A stretch of DNA of 64,000 bases, taken from assembly GCF_003711515.1 (NCBI RefSeq), contig NW_021167090.1:248001-312000 (forward strand), written 5' to 3'. Shown here piece after piece: positions 53,610-64,000 of the stretch (position 1 is the stretch's first letter; each line of letters begins with the position of its first letter). The notes beneath the pieces were generated by a model. That model ran no database searches. It was not told the DNA's origin and worked only from the letters and a program-made list of their open reading frames with translations. Source of the stretch: Sodiomyces alkalinus F11. Taxonomy: Eukaryota; Ascomycota; Sordariomycetes; Glomerellales; Plectosphaerellaceae. The translations under genes and the position numbers were made by a program.

Positions 53610-55067
53610 CTACACACTCTTAGCCAGAGTCCAGAAAGTTTCCATCTTGGTCCGGGACAGGACCTCCTTCGCCTCGCCGTCCGACTCGCACACCTTGCTG
53701 CCCCATTTACGGAACACCCTCGTCTTCTGCTCGCCCTCGAACACCAGCTTGCACTGGTTCTGCGACATGTCCTTGAGCTCCCCTTCCTCCGTCTCCGCCG
53801 ACAGCCACTCCCGCGCGGCCTGTTGCCGTGCTCCCTTGTCCCGCGAGGGGACGTTCTCCGTCCAGTCGATGCGTTCGAGCATCAGCTTCTTATACTTCTT
53901 GATGCTATGCTCGCCGCCTTCCGCGACGACCAGGTTCAGCCGCGGGTGCATGATGCAGACGCCCGTGAGCGCGTGCTGCTCCGCGTTTTTGCCAATCTTG
54001 AACCGCTGCTGCCCGTTGGCGAGGCTGTCGATCTTGAACACCACCACGTGGACCCCCTTGGCCGCGTCCTTCTCCTGGTTCGCCGCCAGCTTCTCCTGCC
54101 TCTCCTCCTTCGTGAGCTTCCTCTCTTCGTTGGTCTCCACGTGCTTCTGTTGTCGCTCCGCGATCTGCCGGTTGACCATCGTCTCCACCGCCGTCGGATC
54201 CTTGACCGCTGCTTCCGCGTAGACCCGCATCATGTTGCTCTTCTTGACCTTGGGCGGCGGCGCCGGTACCAGCCCTAGCCTGATCTTGGCCTGTTGTTCC
54301 TTGAGTTCCGCCATCCGCCTCTGCCTCCGCAGCTTCGCCTGCTCCTTGGGCGTCAGGTACATGGGCTTCGTCGGCGCCGCCTTTCGCTCCTGGGGCGGCT
54401 CCAGCACGACGGGGTGCTGGACATACTCCGTGACGATGGTGTCCGGAGTGTTGATCTTGAGCCGGGACGCGTCTTCAATGTTGTCGTAGTTTCCGTCGAC
54501 CAAGCCCTCGTCCCACCATTCGATCTCGGGCGGCGCCTCGACCACGAAATTCTTCTCCATGTCCATCTCCTCCTCGATGCCGGCCCTCCTCGTCTGATCC
54601 GCGATCCGTTTCTTCATGGCCTCCAAGGCGGCCTGCCGCCTTAGGGCGTTGGCCTGTTGTATGTATTTGCCCTTCTGGTTGAAGATGAGCTGACGAGGCT
54701 GACGTTGTTTGCCGCTGGTGGGCTGTGTTGCAAGTTGCTCGTCGAAGTACGGATTGCCGCGATGTTCGTTGCCGAGGCTGGGTGACGCGCTTTTCTTATT
54801 AAAGGCTGGGGACTTTGTTGCGTCGAGTGATCGTTGCGAAGAGGATCGTGCATCGGCTGTTCGGCTGGGTGGCTTCCATGACCCCAGATCCTCCAGAGCC
54901 GGATGAAGACCGACGTTGAGCCCTCCTTTCGCCTTGGTGCTACCGATAGCGGCGGCAACCCTTGCCTTGAGAGCGGCCATCTTGTCCGCTACTGATTCCG
55001 TCTTTTGCACCCGCGATGAAGCATCGTGGCGTGGCCCGAGGCCAGGCGAGTGTCGTGAGCCATCCAT
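53610..55067 (-). CDS. PRP3: PRP3, U4/U6 snRNP splicing factor
   Basis: Prp3 binds the U4/U6 duplex and is needed to form the U4/U6.U5 tri-snRNP. It is a single exon of 486 codons (485 aa) starting at the first Met (MDGSRHSP). The N-terminal 130 residues are Ser/Lys-rich. The PRP3 domain covers about 130-340: NPYFDEQL, RQLIFNQKGKYIQQANALRR, EIEWWDEGLVDGNY, then HPVVLEPP and MYLTPKEQAKLRRQRRMAEL with a basic helical stretch, and GLVPAPPPKVKKSNMMRVYA. The C-terminal DUF1115-type ferredoxin-like domain includes GVCIMHPRLNLVVAEGGEHS and IKKYKKLMLERIDWTENV and ends ETFWTLAKSV. Lys/Arg-rich segments could serve as nuclear localisation signals. Nothing about it looks disturbed although a dead transposon lies 530 bp upstream. 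Confidence 0.95.
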   Translation of the reverse strand: MDGSRHSPGLGPRHDASSRVQKTESVADKMAALKARVAAAIGSTKAKGGLNVGLHPALEDLGSWKPPSRTADARSSSQRSLDATKSPAFNKKSASPSLGNEHRGNPYFDEQLATQPTSGKQRQPRQLIFNQKGKYIQQANALRRQAALEAMKKRIADQTRRAGIEEEMDMEKNFVVEAPPEIEWWDEGLVDGNYDNIEDASRLKINTPDTIVTEYVQHPVVLEPPQERKAAPTKPMYLTPKEQAKLRRQRRMAELKEQQAKIRLGLVPAPPPKVKKSNMMRVYAEAAVKDPTAVETMVNRQIAERQQKHVETNEERKLTKEERQEKLAANQEKDAAKGVHVVVFKIDSLANGQQRFKIGKNAEQHALTGVCIMHPRLNLVVAEGGEHSIKKYKKLMLERIDWTENVPSRDKGARQQAAREWLSAETEEGELKDMSQNQCKLVFEGEQKTRVFRKWGSKVCESDGEAKEVLSRTKMETFWTLAKSV

Positions 55068-55587
55068 GACTGGGATGACTGAAGAGTTGTATGTATATAT
55101 TAGGCTTTAGTAGCTAGATGATCGCCAAAATCCTCTTGATTCCCTTGTTATCTTGAGTATGTGCCGAATGCTGATGGGATGGAGTCGTCGCAGTTTTCGA
55201 GGCTCAAGACTTTGAGAAACAGTAGGGCGCTGGTGTAATGAGGTCTTGCGAGTAATGTATCACAGAGTTAAAGAAGAACGAAGAAACAAGGACAAAAAAG
55301 GACAAAAAAGATCTTCTTGGGCATTGAATAGATCCCTCTTTGCTCGCGAAGTAGAAAGCCTGAGGGACTTGGGGCGAGGGCGACAGGGAGTTTTGTGTAG
55401 AAAAGGTATGTACGAACAACGAACAACGTGCTGCCCGTCCGAAGCCAAGGTCAGGTCGCACTCCCCCATGTCGATGCTGCAAGTTTCCAACCCCACTTTT
55501 TCGATTACATAAGATACCTAGGTACCTTAATTAGGCCGTGCAGGAAGTGCAGAATAAGGTAATAATGTATTAATTAATAACGAACCT
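55068..55587. other. PRP3 5' region up to the element
   Basis: No gene is seen. GGACAAAAAA direct repeats lie at 55290-55309 and a TACCTAGGTACC palindrome at 55515-55526. Confidence 0.6.
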
Positions 55588-55595
55588 GCAGGCTA

Positions 55596-55645
55596 GAGAT
55601 TACAGGTAAACTGATATCTAACCACGAGGCTAAGCTGAGGGTAGG
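55596..55645 (+). repeat. Left terminal inverted repeat (50 bp)
   Basis: Begins GAGATTACAG and ends GCTGAGGGTAGG. It matches the reverse complement of 60913-60962 except at four positions near the outer end; three differences are transitions. Confidence 0.92.
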
Positions 55646-55805
55646 AATAGGGCAGAGTGGGGCAGATAGTTAAGCTGAGAGTTGCTATGGGGCGTGGTCT
55701 ATGCTAGGTTATATGATAAGTGTATATACCTAAAGTATCCGGCATTAACACGAGGGGTAAATAAGTAAGGGGTAATAAGTAGAGTAGGAGGTGGTGATAA
55801 ATAGA

Positions 55806-55890
55806 CGAAAAGACGGAAAACGGACCGGAAACGATTTAGAAACGATTCAGGAATAATTCAGGAACGATTCAGAAACAATTCGGGATAACT
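55806..55890 (+). repeat. Cluster A of the GGAACGATTCG motif
   Basis: Five to six tandem variants of GAAACGATTCAG occur with AATT/GATT exchanges. It lies about 210 bp inside the left end. Confidence 0.75.
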
Positions 55891-57050
55891 TCTTACACGG
55901 AACTAGATCCTAATAGTAAGATTTAGCCGCGAGAAGAGGTTAAAGACCTAGAAGAATAGAAAGACGACTTTTATAATCTTAGATTTATTAAAAATAAGAA
56001 TTAAAGACTATATCTTTATAGACTTTATCCGAGTCGCCGAGTATTATAAGACGTTATCCTAAAAAATTAAGTTAAATAAGTAAGTATTTACTAACTATTA
56101 CTTTATATTACCTATTACTTATTAAGATTAGATTCTATCTAAGGAGGAAAATATCCTAATTTTAATTTCTACCGCCACGTATAGTAATAGAAGACTTACC
56201 CTAGGCTCTCGCGCTATATAGGTCGATAATATCCTATATACCGCTAGAATTCCTAAAATACCTTAAATATTACCTACTAGAGTAGCCAATATTATCCTAG
56301 TAGATATTTTAAATAATAAGGAGAAAATTTCTCTATAGAAAATCATACGTTATACCTTTATTTAAGGTATTTTCTTAATTACTAACCTCTTTTAGATCTA
56401 GTACGAAATAGCTCGAAAATAACCAGGTTTTCGGGCTACTAATACTATATTTAGAGATATACTAGTTTTCCGCTATACTTATACCTATTAAGGCGGTAAA
56501 GCTTACTAATATCTTTTAGAATTAGACTTCTATCACGAAAGTGTTATACTATAGCTATTTAATTAAATTAGTGTAAGATCCGAAGTTAAGGAGCTTACTA
56601 TATAGAAAAAGGCTTTAGGGTAAGTAAAACGCGTTTATATTAAGAAGTATAGGTACTAATATTATTTTAGATAGGTATAGGTAGTAAAAGGAAGATTCAG
56701 TAAAAGGACTACTTATATAGACCGGGAAGAAACGTGTATTCTAGTCGTGGACTCTAGTATCTACTATATAAGATAATATTTTCGGTATTTACGTTATCTC
56801 GAATTATTTCTAATTAATTATAGCACCTTACCGACTTTTAATAATATTATATACAGTGCTAGTATTAGTTATTAGGCGAAATAACGCGTTATTACTTTCT
56901 CGCGATTATTCCTTCGGTCTTTTACCCTTATATAGACCTTATTAGATAGACTTTTAATCTAATAGTGCACGGAATACTAGCGAATCCTAATAAGAACTGC
57001 TATTTCTTTATAACGAACCGTAGAAAACGAAGGATATATAGTATATAATT

Positions 57051-57102
57051 CCCGAAATTATTTAGAAACGATTCGGGAACGATTCGGAAACGATTTAGAG
57101 AC
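57051..57102 (+). repeat. Cluster B of the GGAACGATTCG motif
   Basis: Four tandem variants occur, including GGGAACGATTCGGAAACGAT, in the same orientation as cluster A. Confidence 0.75.
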
Positions 57103-57810
57103 TATATTTCACTTATACTCTAACTCTCTTATATAGATAAGGTGTATATCGCGGGACCTGGAGAAATCTAATAGCGAAAATACGATATCGAATTTCGATT
57201 TTTTATACTATACGATTTTAATATAATACCGTGGATTATTATAATCTTATATAGAATACACGTCTACCCTCCCCTACTACTTTTAAAAGCCCCCTTATTA
57301 GTTATTAATAGTATTACTTAAGTACTCGCGAAAATTAATAAACCGATAACTACACTAAACGCGTTTCTTAAGTCGAGTAAACTTAGGTAATTCGTGGCAG
57401 AATTTAAAGGTAAGATAATTATAGATATTTATGATAGCCTTACGAATACCGATTACTTTCGGTATATTATTCGTAAGTAGCAGATTATCCTCTTTTCTTA
57501 AGGCGGTCAAGGTCTTACTTTAGCTTTAGAGTAGATAAAAGAGGTAAACTAACGAATATATATAAGTATACTACCTTATTACTTATAGTTATAAAGAAGA
57601 TTCTAATAGCCTATATTAGTATATCCAGTATTTATACTAATCACGATATAACTATATAGTAATCTGCTTTCTTAAGGAATAGGTAAAATAATAGAAGTTT
57701 CCTAATATAACTTCCTTTTTCGTTAATATTAATTATAAATATATCGGTGGCGTGGAGTAAAAAGAAATTATTTAGGTATAGTATAGTTAAAACTCGGAAA
57801 GAGGTATATA

Positions 57811-57850
57811 CCCGAATCGTTCCCGAATCGTTTCTAAATCGTTTCTAATA
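57811..57850 (-). repeat. Cluster C of the GGAACGATTCG motif (reverse)
   Basis: Three variants such as CCCGAATCGTTCCCGAATCG occur, in the opposite orientation to clusters A, B and D. Confidence 0.75.
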
Positions 57851-58267
57851 TATATTAGTGCTCTCTTTAATAAGGTGCTATATAAACTCGGAGATAATAG
57901 AGATATATCTTTATATATTTCGGCGGGTTTTCCGGATCCTCGAGGATAAGTATAGTATCCTAATTTAATAGAAATACCTTTATAGCACGGGTCTTCTTAG
58001 GGTAACTTTAGACTAGGCCTTACTAGCGATTTAAGGCTTTAGAAAATACCTTTAGGAGAGGTATTAGCTTAAAGAGCCTTAGGAAACTTAGATAACTTAC
58101 TATATAAGACTTTATATAGTTTATTTTCGGCGTAGTATTAAAAGTGTTTTAGGAGGTGACCTAGAATAAGGGGAAGGATTATACTACTAAATCCTTATAA
58201 GTTTACTAGAATACTAGACTCGGGAGGATTATAATAACCTGTGTGATAAGATTAGCCGTGAGTTTTT

Positions 58268-58360
58268 CCCCGAAATTATCTAGAAATAATTCGGACACGA
58301 TTCCGGTATTATTCGGAAATAATTATAGAACGATTTAGCGATAATTAGGAAACGTTTTCG
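58268..58360 (+). repeat. Cluster D of the GGAACGATTCG motif
   Basis: Six or more degenerate copies (GAAATAATTCGGACACGATT and relatives) occur in the forward orientation. Confidence 0.65.
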
Positions 58361-60490
58361 GTAGGGTAACTAAAACTAACCGACTTACTAGGGAGATTTC
58401 CCTAGTATTATAACTAGGCTATATATAAACGCTTTCTATATATCGTTATAGGATTTTACTAAGCTGCCTTAAGTATTCCCGCTAAAGATTAAGCACTAAT
58501 TGCCGATAATTTAACTATAGTCGAGGTTATATATTAAGCCTTATACTTATAGATTAGGCGGAATATCTATATCCTTAAAGTAATTAATAGGTAAGTTTAG
58601 CTTAAGTTATACCGAACCTACTTACTAAGTCTATTAGATATCGCGATTATAATTAGAATCTAATCTTAAGAGATTTTACGACACGTTCTCTTTAAGTCCT
58701 AGGATTATAGCGGAATACTAGTATAAAAGGCCGGGTAGATAATTACTTAGGTCGTAAAAGTAAGCTTTACTATTTTATTATATATAGTAAAAGAATTACT
58801 AACCTTATAGTATTCTAGAAAGAAAACTACGTAAGACTAACACCGAATAAGAGGAGGAATTTCGTGATCGGTCGCGAAGCCGTATAGTATTAAGTAGCCG
58901 ATCGATTTCGAGGTCACCGCTTAACCCTCCGGAAGATTTTAGCGTATTCGATTAAAACGATATAGAGTCGGATTCTCGAAGTTCTTTAGCACGAAGTATA
59001 AGGAGTATATTATTAAGCGGGGTCCCTCTAAGACGCTTATAAAGTTAACGCCTAAATCCACGTAATCTTTATTAGTAGGCTACCCTGGGTTAGATTTAAG
59101 CTTTATAAGCTTCTTTGTCTTTTAAGGAGAGGTCTTTTAATATAGAGGAGCGTAGATATAAGATAGCTCGAAAAGATCGTGAATTAGAGGCTGAAATTAA
59201 GAGGCGAAGGCTTAAAGATGAGCGGTATTATACGCTTAAGCTAAAGCGGATCGAACTAGAAAGAGAGTTATTATTACGTTTAGGATAACCGAGTTAGATA
59301 GGTAAGAAGACTTTAGTTATCGGTATCGTTATTTGTATTATTATAGGGTATTCTTTTAAAAAAAAGCTATATCTTATAAAAAAACGCCTTTATAGACGCC
59401 TAATTATTATCGTGAAGTCCGAAATAGTAAAACCCTAACGTAATTGAAACGTTTCTAAAACGTTTTATAAATAACTATTTACTCCTTATTATTAGGAGTA
59501 GTATTACGGGCCTATAAGACCCGATAGTAATAGGGAGGGGGGCGGACGGCCTTAGGGAAATCTAGTAAAATAAATATTAGTCTATTAGTTCTTATTTTAT
59601 AAAGAGTAATAAACTTACCCGAGACTATTTTACTATCCGCTATATTATTATAGCGATACTTAGCCTAGACTATATAAAGATAGTCGTAATAAGGGGAGGT
59701 AGCCTATAAAATAGATACTATTAGTAAAAGATACTAATAGAAAAATAAAATAGAATATACTACGACTAATAGAGTTCTACTCTATACATGCCTAGTAATA
59801 TTCCTCCGAACTCTAGCCGAAAAGATCTATTTGTATACGAAGGATATCGGGCTAGTAAAATAGATATATTAGCACGCGTTTTTAAATAGGTTCGGAATCG
59901 TTTCTGAAATAGTCCTTATATTTCCTTTATTATTTCGCGGAATATTATAAAGATATATATCTTTAGCCACCGCTTTAGCCTTACGAGGAGTGTTAAGCTA
60001 ACCGTTAATACTAAGAGTAAGGTTTCGTATCGATCGGTAGTATTAAGCGGTGCGGGTATTATCACGAGCGTTAAGGGAGCCCGAAGCACTTAGAGCGGCC
60101 TACGTGTAGTGTGTCTTATAGATATATCTCTTTAGTGCACTAATCGAGGAAAATTTAGAGCGCTATATAGAATAAATTAGTTAAAGCCTTATCGCTATTT
60201 TATAAATAGAAAGATACTTATATTAAAGCAGAGCTCGCCGTCTTTTTCTATAAAGCGGTAGTATATCTCTCCCGCTACTAGGATAACCTTACTAGTCTTA
60301 TAGAAGTATTAGTAAACTATAGTGTATTAGATTAATAAGTATACTTATACCGTCCGTCTTAAATTCTGGCAGATTTCTAGGACGTTTATTACTATCTTCC
60401 CTATTTATATACTACTAATATACCTCCGTATCTCTATAGTTAGAGGGTATTATCGCGAATTCTGTAGGAGAAATTTTAAAGAGGGTTAGA

Positions 60491-60550
60491 AAGGTTTCCA
60501 AAACGTTTCCTAATCGTTCCCGAATCGTTCCCGAATTATTTCTAACACGG
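60491..60550 (-). repeat. Cluster E of the GGAACGATTCG motif (reverse)
   Basis: Five variants such as CTAATCGTTCCCGAATCGTT occur in reverse orientation, about 410 bp inside the right end, roughly mirroring cluster A. Confidence 0.75.
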
Positions 60551-60757
60551 TTAGAGACGTAAAACACTAAAGAATCGATCCTGATAGGAAAATATACCTA
60601 AAAATAACGAGGAAGATAAATAAATTAATGTAGTTAATGAAAAAAAGTATTAATAGAGGGTAATAGTGATAGTACGAAAACACTCTCTATAAAAATATAG
60701 AGTGGTGGTGAAAGGAAAGAGATAATAATAACGTTAACGCTACGAAAAAGAGGGGAA

Positions 60758-60775
60758 TAACACGTTAACGTGTTA
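60758..60775. repeat. 18-bp perfect palindrome
   Basis: TAACACGTTAACGTGTTA is its own reverse complement. It lies about 190 bp inside the right end of the 5.4-kb element. Confidence 0.9.
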
Positions 60776-60912
60776 CGACGCGACTCGTAAAGACTAGAGA
60801 AACGTTTCCCCTATACCGTTATTCCGGTATTCCACTATTCCTCTATTCGACTAATTAAAGCTTAGCCCCACACCTACCCTCAGCTTAACTTTTCCTAGCC
60901 ACCCCCCCCACA

Positions 60913-60962
60913 CCTACCCTCAGCTTAGCCTCGTGGTTAGATATCAGTTTATATATAGTCTC
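60913..60962 (-). repeat. Right terminal inverted repeat (50 bp)
   Basis: Reverse complement begins GAGACTATATATAAACTGAT. It is followed outward by the 8-mer GCAGGCTA. Inward lies a further CCTACCCTCAGCTTAA copy at about 60873-60890. Confidence 0.92.
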
Positions 60963-60970
60963 GCAGGCTA

Positions 60971-61251
60971 AAACAAAGTACAACCAACGTAAGCACTTTT
61001 TTCCTTTTCTGCCAATCTATACCGCCCAAAAAAATTCCCCTCTAGCAACGGCGAGAGTAGGTAGCGACAAGTAATTAGCGAGAGCTCTCCTAAACACTGT
61101 GAATTCCCAATTCTCATTCACTCGATCGCCGACAGGGTATCATATTTGAGGTCGATACCTTGGTAATGTCGGTGTCTCCGACAGGCGGCCCAGGAGTTCT
61201 TATCCCTCATACAGAAGCTCCATTGGACCCTGCTAGCATCGCGACGGCACC
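60971..61251. other. 5' flank of the RNA polymerase I gene
   Basis: This 281-bp spacer separates the target duplication from the start codon. Base composition returns to normal here. The promoter of the polymerase gene must lie within it or extend into the element. Confidence 0.6.
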
Positions 61252-64000
61252 ATGAACATTTCTCAACCCGTTTCTTCCGCCATCGAGTCGGTGGAATTCA
61301 CGTTTCTCACCGACTCGGAGATCCGATCGATATCCGTCAAGCGCATTGAAAATGAAAACACGTTCGACAACCTACTGAACCCCGTCCCGGGTGGTCTCTA
61401 CGATCCCGCACTTGGCTCATGGGCAGACTCAATGTACGCCCCCGTTTCCCCCCACCGAGTCGCTGCCTTGCTTCTGGCTGTTCTACCCGAGTCCACTGAC
61501 CCGAATCTGTTCTAGATGCGCTACCTGCAACCTGAGCCAATCTTCATGTCCTGGTCACCCGGGTCACATAGAACTATCTGTGCCCGTGTACCATCCCGTC
61601 TACCTGGACCAGGTTCTCCGCCTCCTTCGATCCCAATGCGCATACTGCAAAGGCTTCCGTATGCCCCATCGCGATGTCCACCTTTACACTTGCAAGTTGC
61701 GTCTTCTTCAACATGGTCTGATACATGCCGCCCGAGTCATCGACGCCATCGGCGAAAACCTGAAGGGTCTGGCGCTTCCCGGCGTCCCTCAGGAGGAGAG
61801 CGAAGCCGAAGAAGAGGGAAGCAGTGTCGATTCGGTCTCGAGAGCTCGGGAATCGTTTGTCAGGCGTCACCTCAGATCAACCGCGAGCCAGCTCAGCATG
61901 GGGGATCTGCGAAAGGGCAAACACGAGGGCGCCCTCGAGATGCGAAGGGAAGTCATCAAGGATTTTATGAACGCCATTGCCAAGGCAAAAAAATGCGGCG
62001 CTTGCGGCGGTATCTCGCCTGCTTATCGGAAAGACGCCTACGTCAAGATCTTCGAGAAGGCTCTTTCGGAGAAAGATGCGCACAAAATGGCCCAGCAAAA
62101 CCTCAGGGCGAAGGACGCCATGGCTACAGTCGTGACGCCTGCCAAAGCCAAGGCCAAGGGCAGGCCGAACAGCTACAATTCCGACGAAGGAGTGGCCGAT
62201 GTCGAAGCATCTTCTGACTCTGGCTCCGGGCAAGACGTGGAAACGGGCGGGATGGAATCAGACGACAGCGAGCAACCAGCCCCCCGGAAGAGTACGGCTA
62301 AAGAGCCATCCTCGACGACGAGACGGCAACGGTACCTCAGCGTGATGGAAGTACGCGAGCGCCTGAGGGAGCTCTTCGATAAAGAGCAGGAGGTTCTTGC
62401 CCTGGTGTACAACAGCAAACCACCCAAGAAGAAGGCGGGACCAGTCTCGCCAGATATGTTCTTCGTGCAGACCCTTCTGGTTCCGCCGAATAAGTTCCGC
62501 CCGGAAGCTCGCACTGGCGACTCGCAGATTGCCGAGGCCCAGCAGAACAGCCTGTACAAGAACGTCCTCCGAGCGTCCGCGACAATTGCACGCGTCCATC
62601 AGACCATGGGACAAGCGGCTCAGAGCGGCCGGATTCGGACCATGAGCGACCTCCACCAGGCCTGGACTGAGCTCCAACACGCCGTCAACTCGCTGATTGA
62701 CAAAGATAGAAACCCCATCATCGGAGCTGCGGCAAAGAGGAATGAGGAGGGCATCAAGCAGATCCTGGAGAAGAAAGAGGGCCTCTTTCGGAAGAACATG
62801 ATGGGCAAGCGTGTCAACTTCGCCGCCCGCAGTGTCATCTCCCCCGATCCCAACATCGAGACCAACGAAATCGGCGTGCCCCCGGTCTTTGCACGGAAGC
62901 TGACGTATCCGGAACCTGTGACGAGCCACAACTTCAGAGACATGCAACAGGCTGTCATCAACGGCGTGGATAAATGGCCGGGCGCGGCTGCGATCGAGTA
63001 CGAGAACGGCCAGATCACCAACCTCCGCGGGAAGTCCGCAGACGAGCGCGTCTCGCTGGCAAATCAGCTTCTCGCGCCGTCAGATGCCCTCGCCAGCGGC
63101 GTCAAGAACAAGAAAGTGTACAGGCATCTTACCAATGGCGACGTTGTGTTGATGAACCGGCAGCCTACGCTCCACAAACCCTCCATCATGGGCCATCGCG
63201 TTCGGGTGCTTCCGGGCGAAAAGACGATCCGCATGCACTACGCCAACTGTAATACGTACAACGCCGATTTCGACGGAGACGAAATGAATATGCACTTTCC
63301 CCAGAACGAGGTGGCCAGGGCCGAGGCGCTCCAGATTGCGGACACGGACCATCAGTATCTCTCGGGCACCGCAGGGAAGCCTCTGCGAGGTCTGATCCAG
63401 GATCATATCTCGGTCTCCGTGGCCCTATGCAGCAAGGACGCGTTCTTCCACCGAGCGGACTACATGCAACTCATCTACGCCGCCTTGCGGCCAGAGAGCG
63501 GACACATTCTGGGCGAACGTATCGAACTGGTACCGCCAGCCGTCCTCAAGCCGGTCCCGAGGTGGACGGGCAAGCAAGTCATTACGACAATCCTCAAGAA
63601 CATCAAGCCGCCGAATGGAGAAGGAGTCTGGATGAGCGGTAAGACGCAAGTACCGGCCGATCGCTGGGGCGAGCATTCCGAAGAGGGCGCAGTGCTGTTC
63701 CAGAATGGCCAATTCATCCACGGCATCCTGGATAAGGCGCATTTGGGGCCGAGCTCAGGCGGTTTCATTCATTCGATTCACGAAGTTTACGGTCCTGCCA
63801 TCGCTGGCAAACTTCTCAGCGCCCTGGGGAGGCTTCTGACCCGGTTCCTGAACATGCGCGCTTTCACATGCGGCATGGACGACCTGAGACTCACGCCGGA
63901 AGGCGAGCAGACCAGGCGGGAAGTCCTGAAGCAAGCTGCAGACATCGGTCTCGAAGTGGCGGCCAAATACGTCTCGCTCGAGGACGCCAAGCCTACCGAC
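61252..64000 (+). CDS. RPA190: RNA polymerase I largest subunit RPA190 (5' part, runs off window)
   Basis: This is the catalytic subunit of the nucleolar polymerase that transcribes the 35S rDNA. Exon 1 is 61252-61433; after a short intron exon 2 runs from 61516 open to the window end, giving about 888 residues of a protein normally near 1,700. The N-terminus MNISQPVSSAIESVEFTFLT is followed by the clamp zinc site (CATCNLSQSSCPGHPGHIEL, from about residue 62) and a second Cys motif (CGACGG). A Pol I-type acidic, Ser/Lys-rich insertion follows. The clamp/rudder region includes MMGKRVNFAARSVISPDPNI, then LMNRQPTLHKPSIMGHRV and the Mg-binding NADFDGDEMN near residue 643, with all three Asp. The funnel-side GVWMSGK segment is also present. 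The start follows the usual family N-terminus. Confidence 0.95.

Larger units (their letters stand above)
55588..60970. mobile_element. 5.4-kb AT-rich, RIP-like DNA transposon with 8-bp target duplication
   Basis: The element proper is 55596-60962 (5,367 bp). It is bounded by 50-bp inverted repeats that agree at 46 of 50 positions, and then by the same 8-mer GCAGGCTA on both sides (55588-55595 and 60963-60970), a clean target-site duplication. An imperfect second copy of the AAGCTGAGGGTAGG part follows inside each end. The interior is strikingly AT-rich, with CpA and TpG nearly absent by eye while TpA is abundant and CpG survives: the signature of RIP. No open frame of useful size remains. 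A purine-rich stretch (59115-59285) reads like a former Glu/Lys/Arg-rich coiled coil. An 8-bp duplication fits hAT, KDZ/Zisupton, P or Mutator-like elements; I cannot choose between them. Confidence 0.88.

Overview
This window is nuclear DNA from a filamentous ascomycete (Pezizomycotina, most likely a Sordariomycete). The evidence is short GT..AG introns of about 40-130 nt, intron-containing histone genes, a pentafunctional AROM gene, a cpc-1/GCN4-type regulator with upstream ORFs, a PEX20 peroxin, and a dead repeat whose base composition looks like repeat-induced point mutation (RIP). I cannot name the species from sequence alone.

Layout. 1-4.8 kb: no gene I can support. 4.8-7.4 kb: a broken KHA1-like K+/H+ antiporter. 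8.8-10.3 kb (-): CCR4-NOT subunit CAF40/RCD1. 11.8-15.2 kb (-): KIN1-type Ser/Thr kinase with a KA1 tail. 16.05-17.41 kb: a 1.36-kb element bounded by poly-G-containing inverted repeats and TA dinucleotides. 17.9-20.0 kb (+): GPATCH1-like G-patch protein. 20.95-22.67 kb (+): Whi2-like BTB protein. 23.6-25.2 kb (+): secreted-type sorbosone/pyranose dehydrogenase. 25.5-26.7 kb (-): SEC13. 27.5-28.8 kb (+): PEX20. 30.7-32.0 kb (+): cpc-1/GCN4 bZIP with two uORFs. 33.1-37.9 kb (+): AROM. 39.8-42.1 kb (-): RPN4-like C2H2 factor. 42.1-48.5 kb: no gene I can support. 48.5-51.2 kb: divergent histone H4 (-) and H3 (+) genes. 51.7-52.8 kb (-): GST kappa/DsbA-family protein. 53.6-55.1 kb (-): PRP3 splicing factor. 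55.6-61.0 kb: a 5,367-bp AT-rich RIP-like element with 50-bp terminal inverted repeats and an 8-bp target duplication. 61.25-64.0 kb (+): 5' part of the RNA polymerase I largest subunit, running off the window.

The genes are mostly conserved housekeeping functions: mRNA decay, splicing, chromatin, vesicle coats, peroxisome import, aromatic amino-acid synthesis and rRNA transcription. They do not form a gene cluster in the metabolic sense. One adjacency may matter: the general amino-acid-control regulator (cpc-1) lies directly upstream of, and in the same orientation as, AROM, and each has a TGAGTCA site in its 5' region. The least described objects are the two inverted-repeat elements, especially the 5.4-kb one with clustered GGAACGATTCG motifs inside it.

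Intron positions were set by eye from GT..AG signals and by checking that joined exons give whole codons. Several gene starts (Whi2-like, cpc-1, the sorbosone dehydrogenase) are not settled and are marked.
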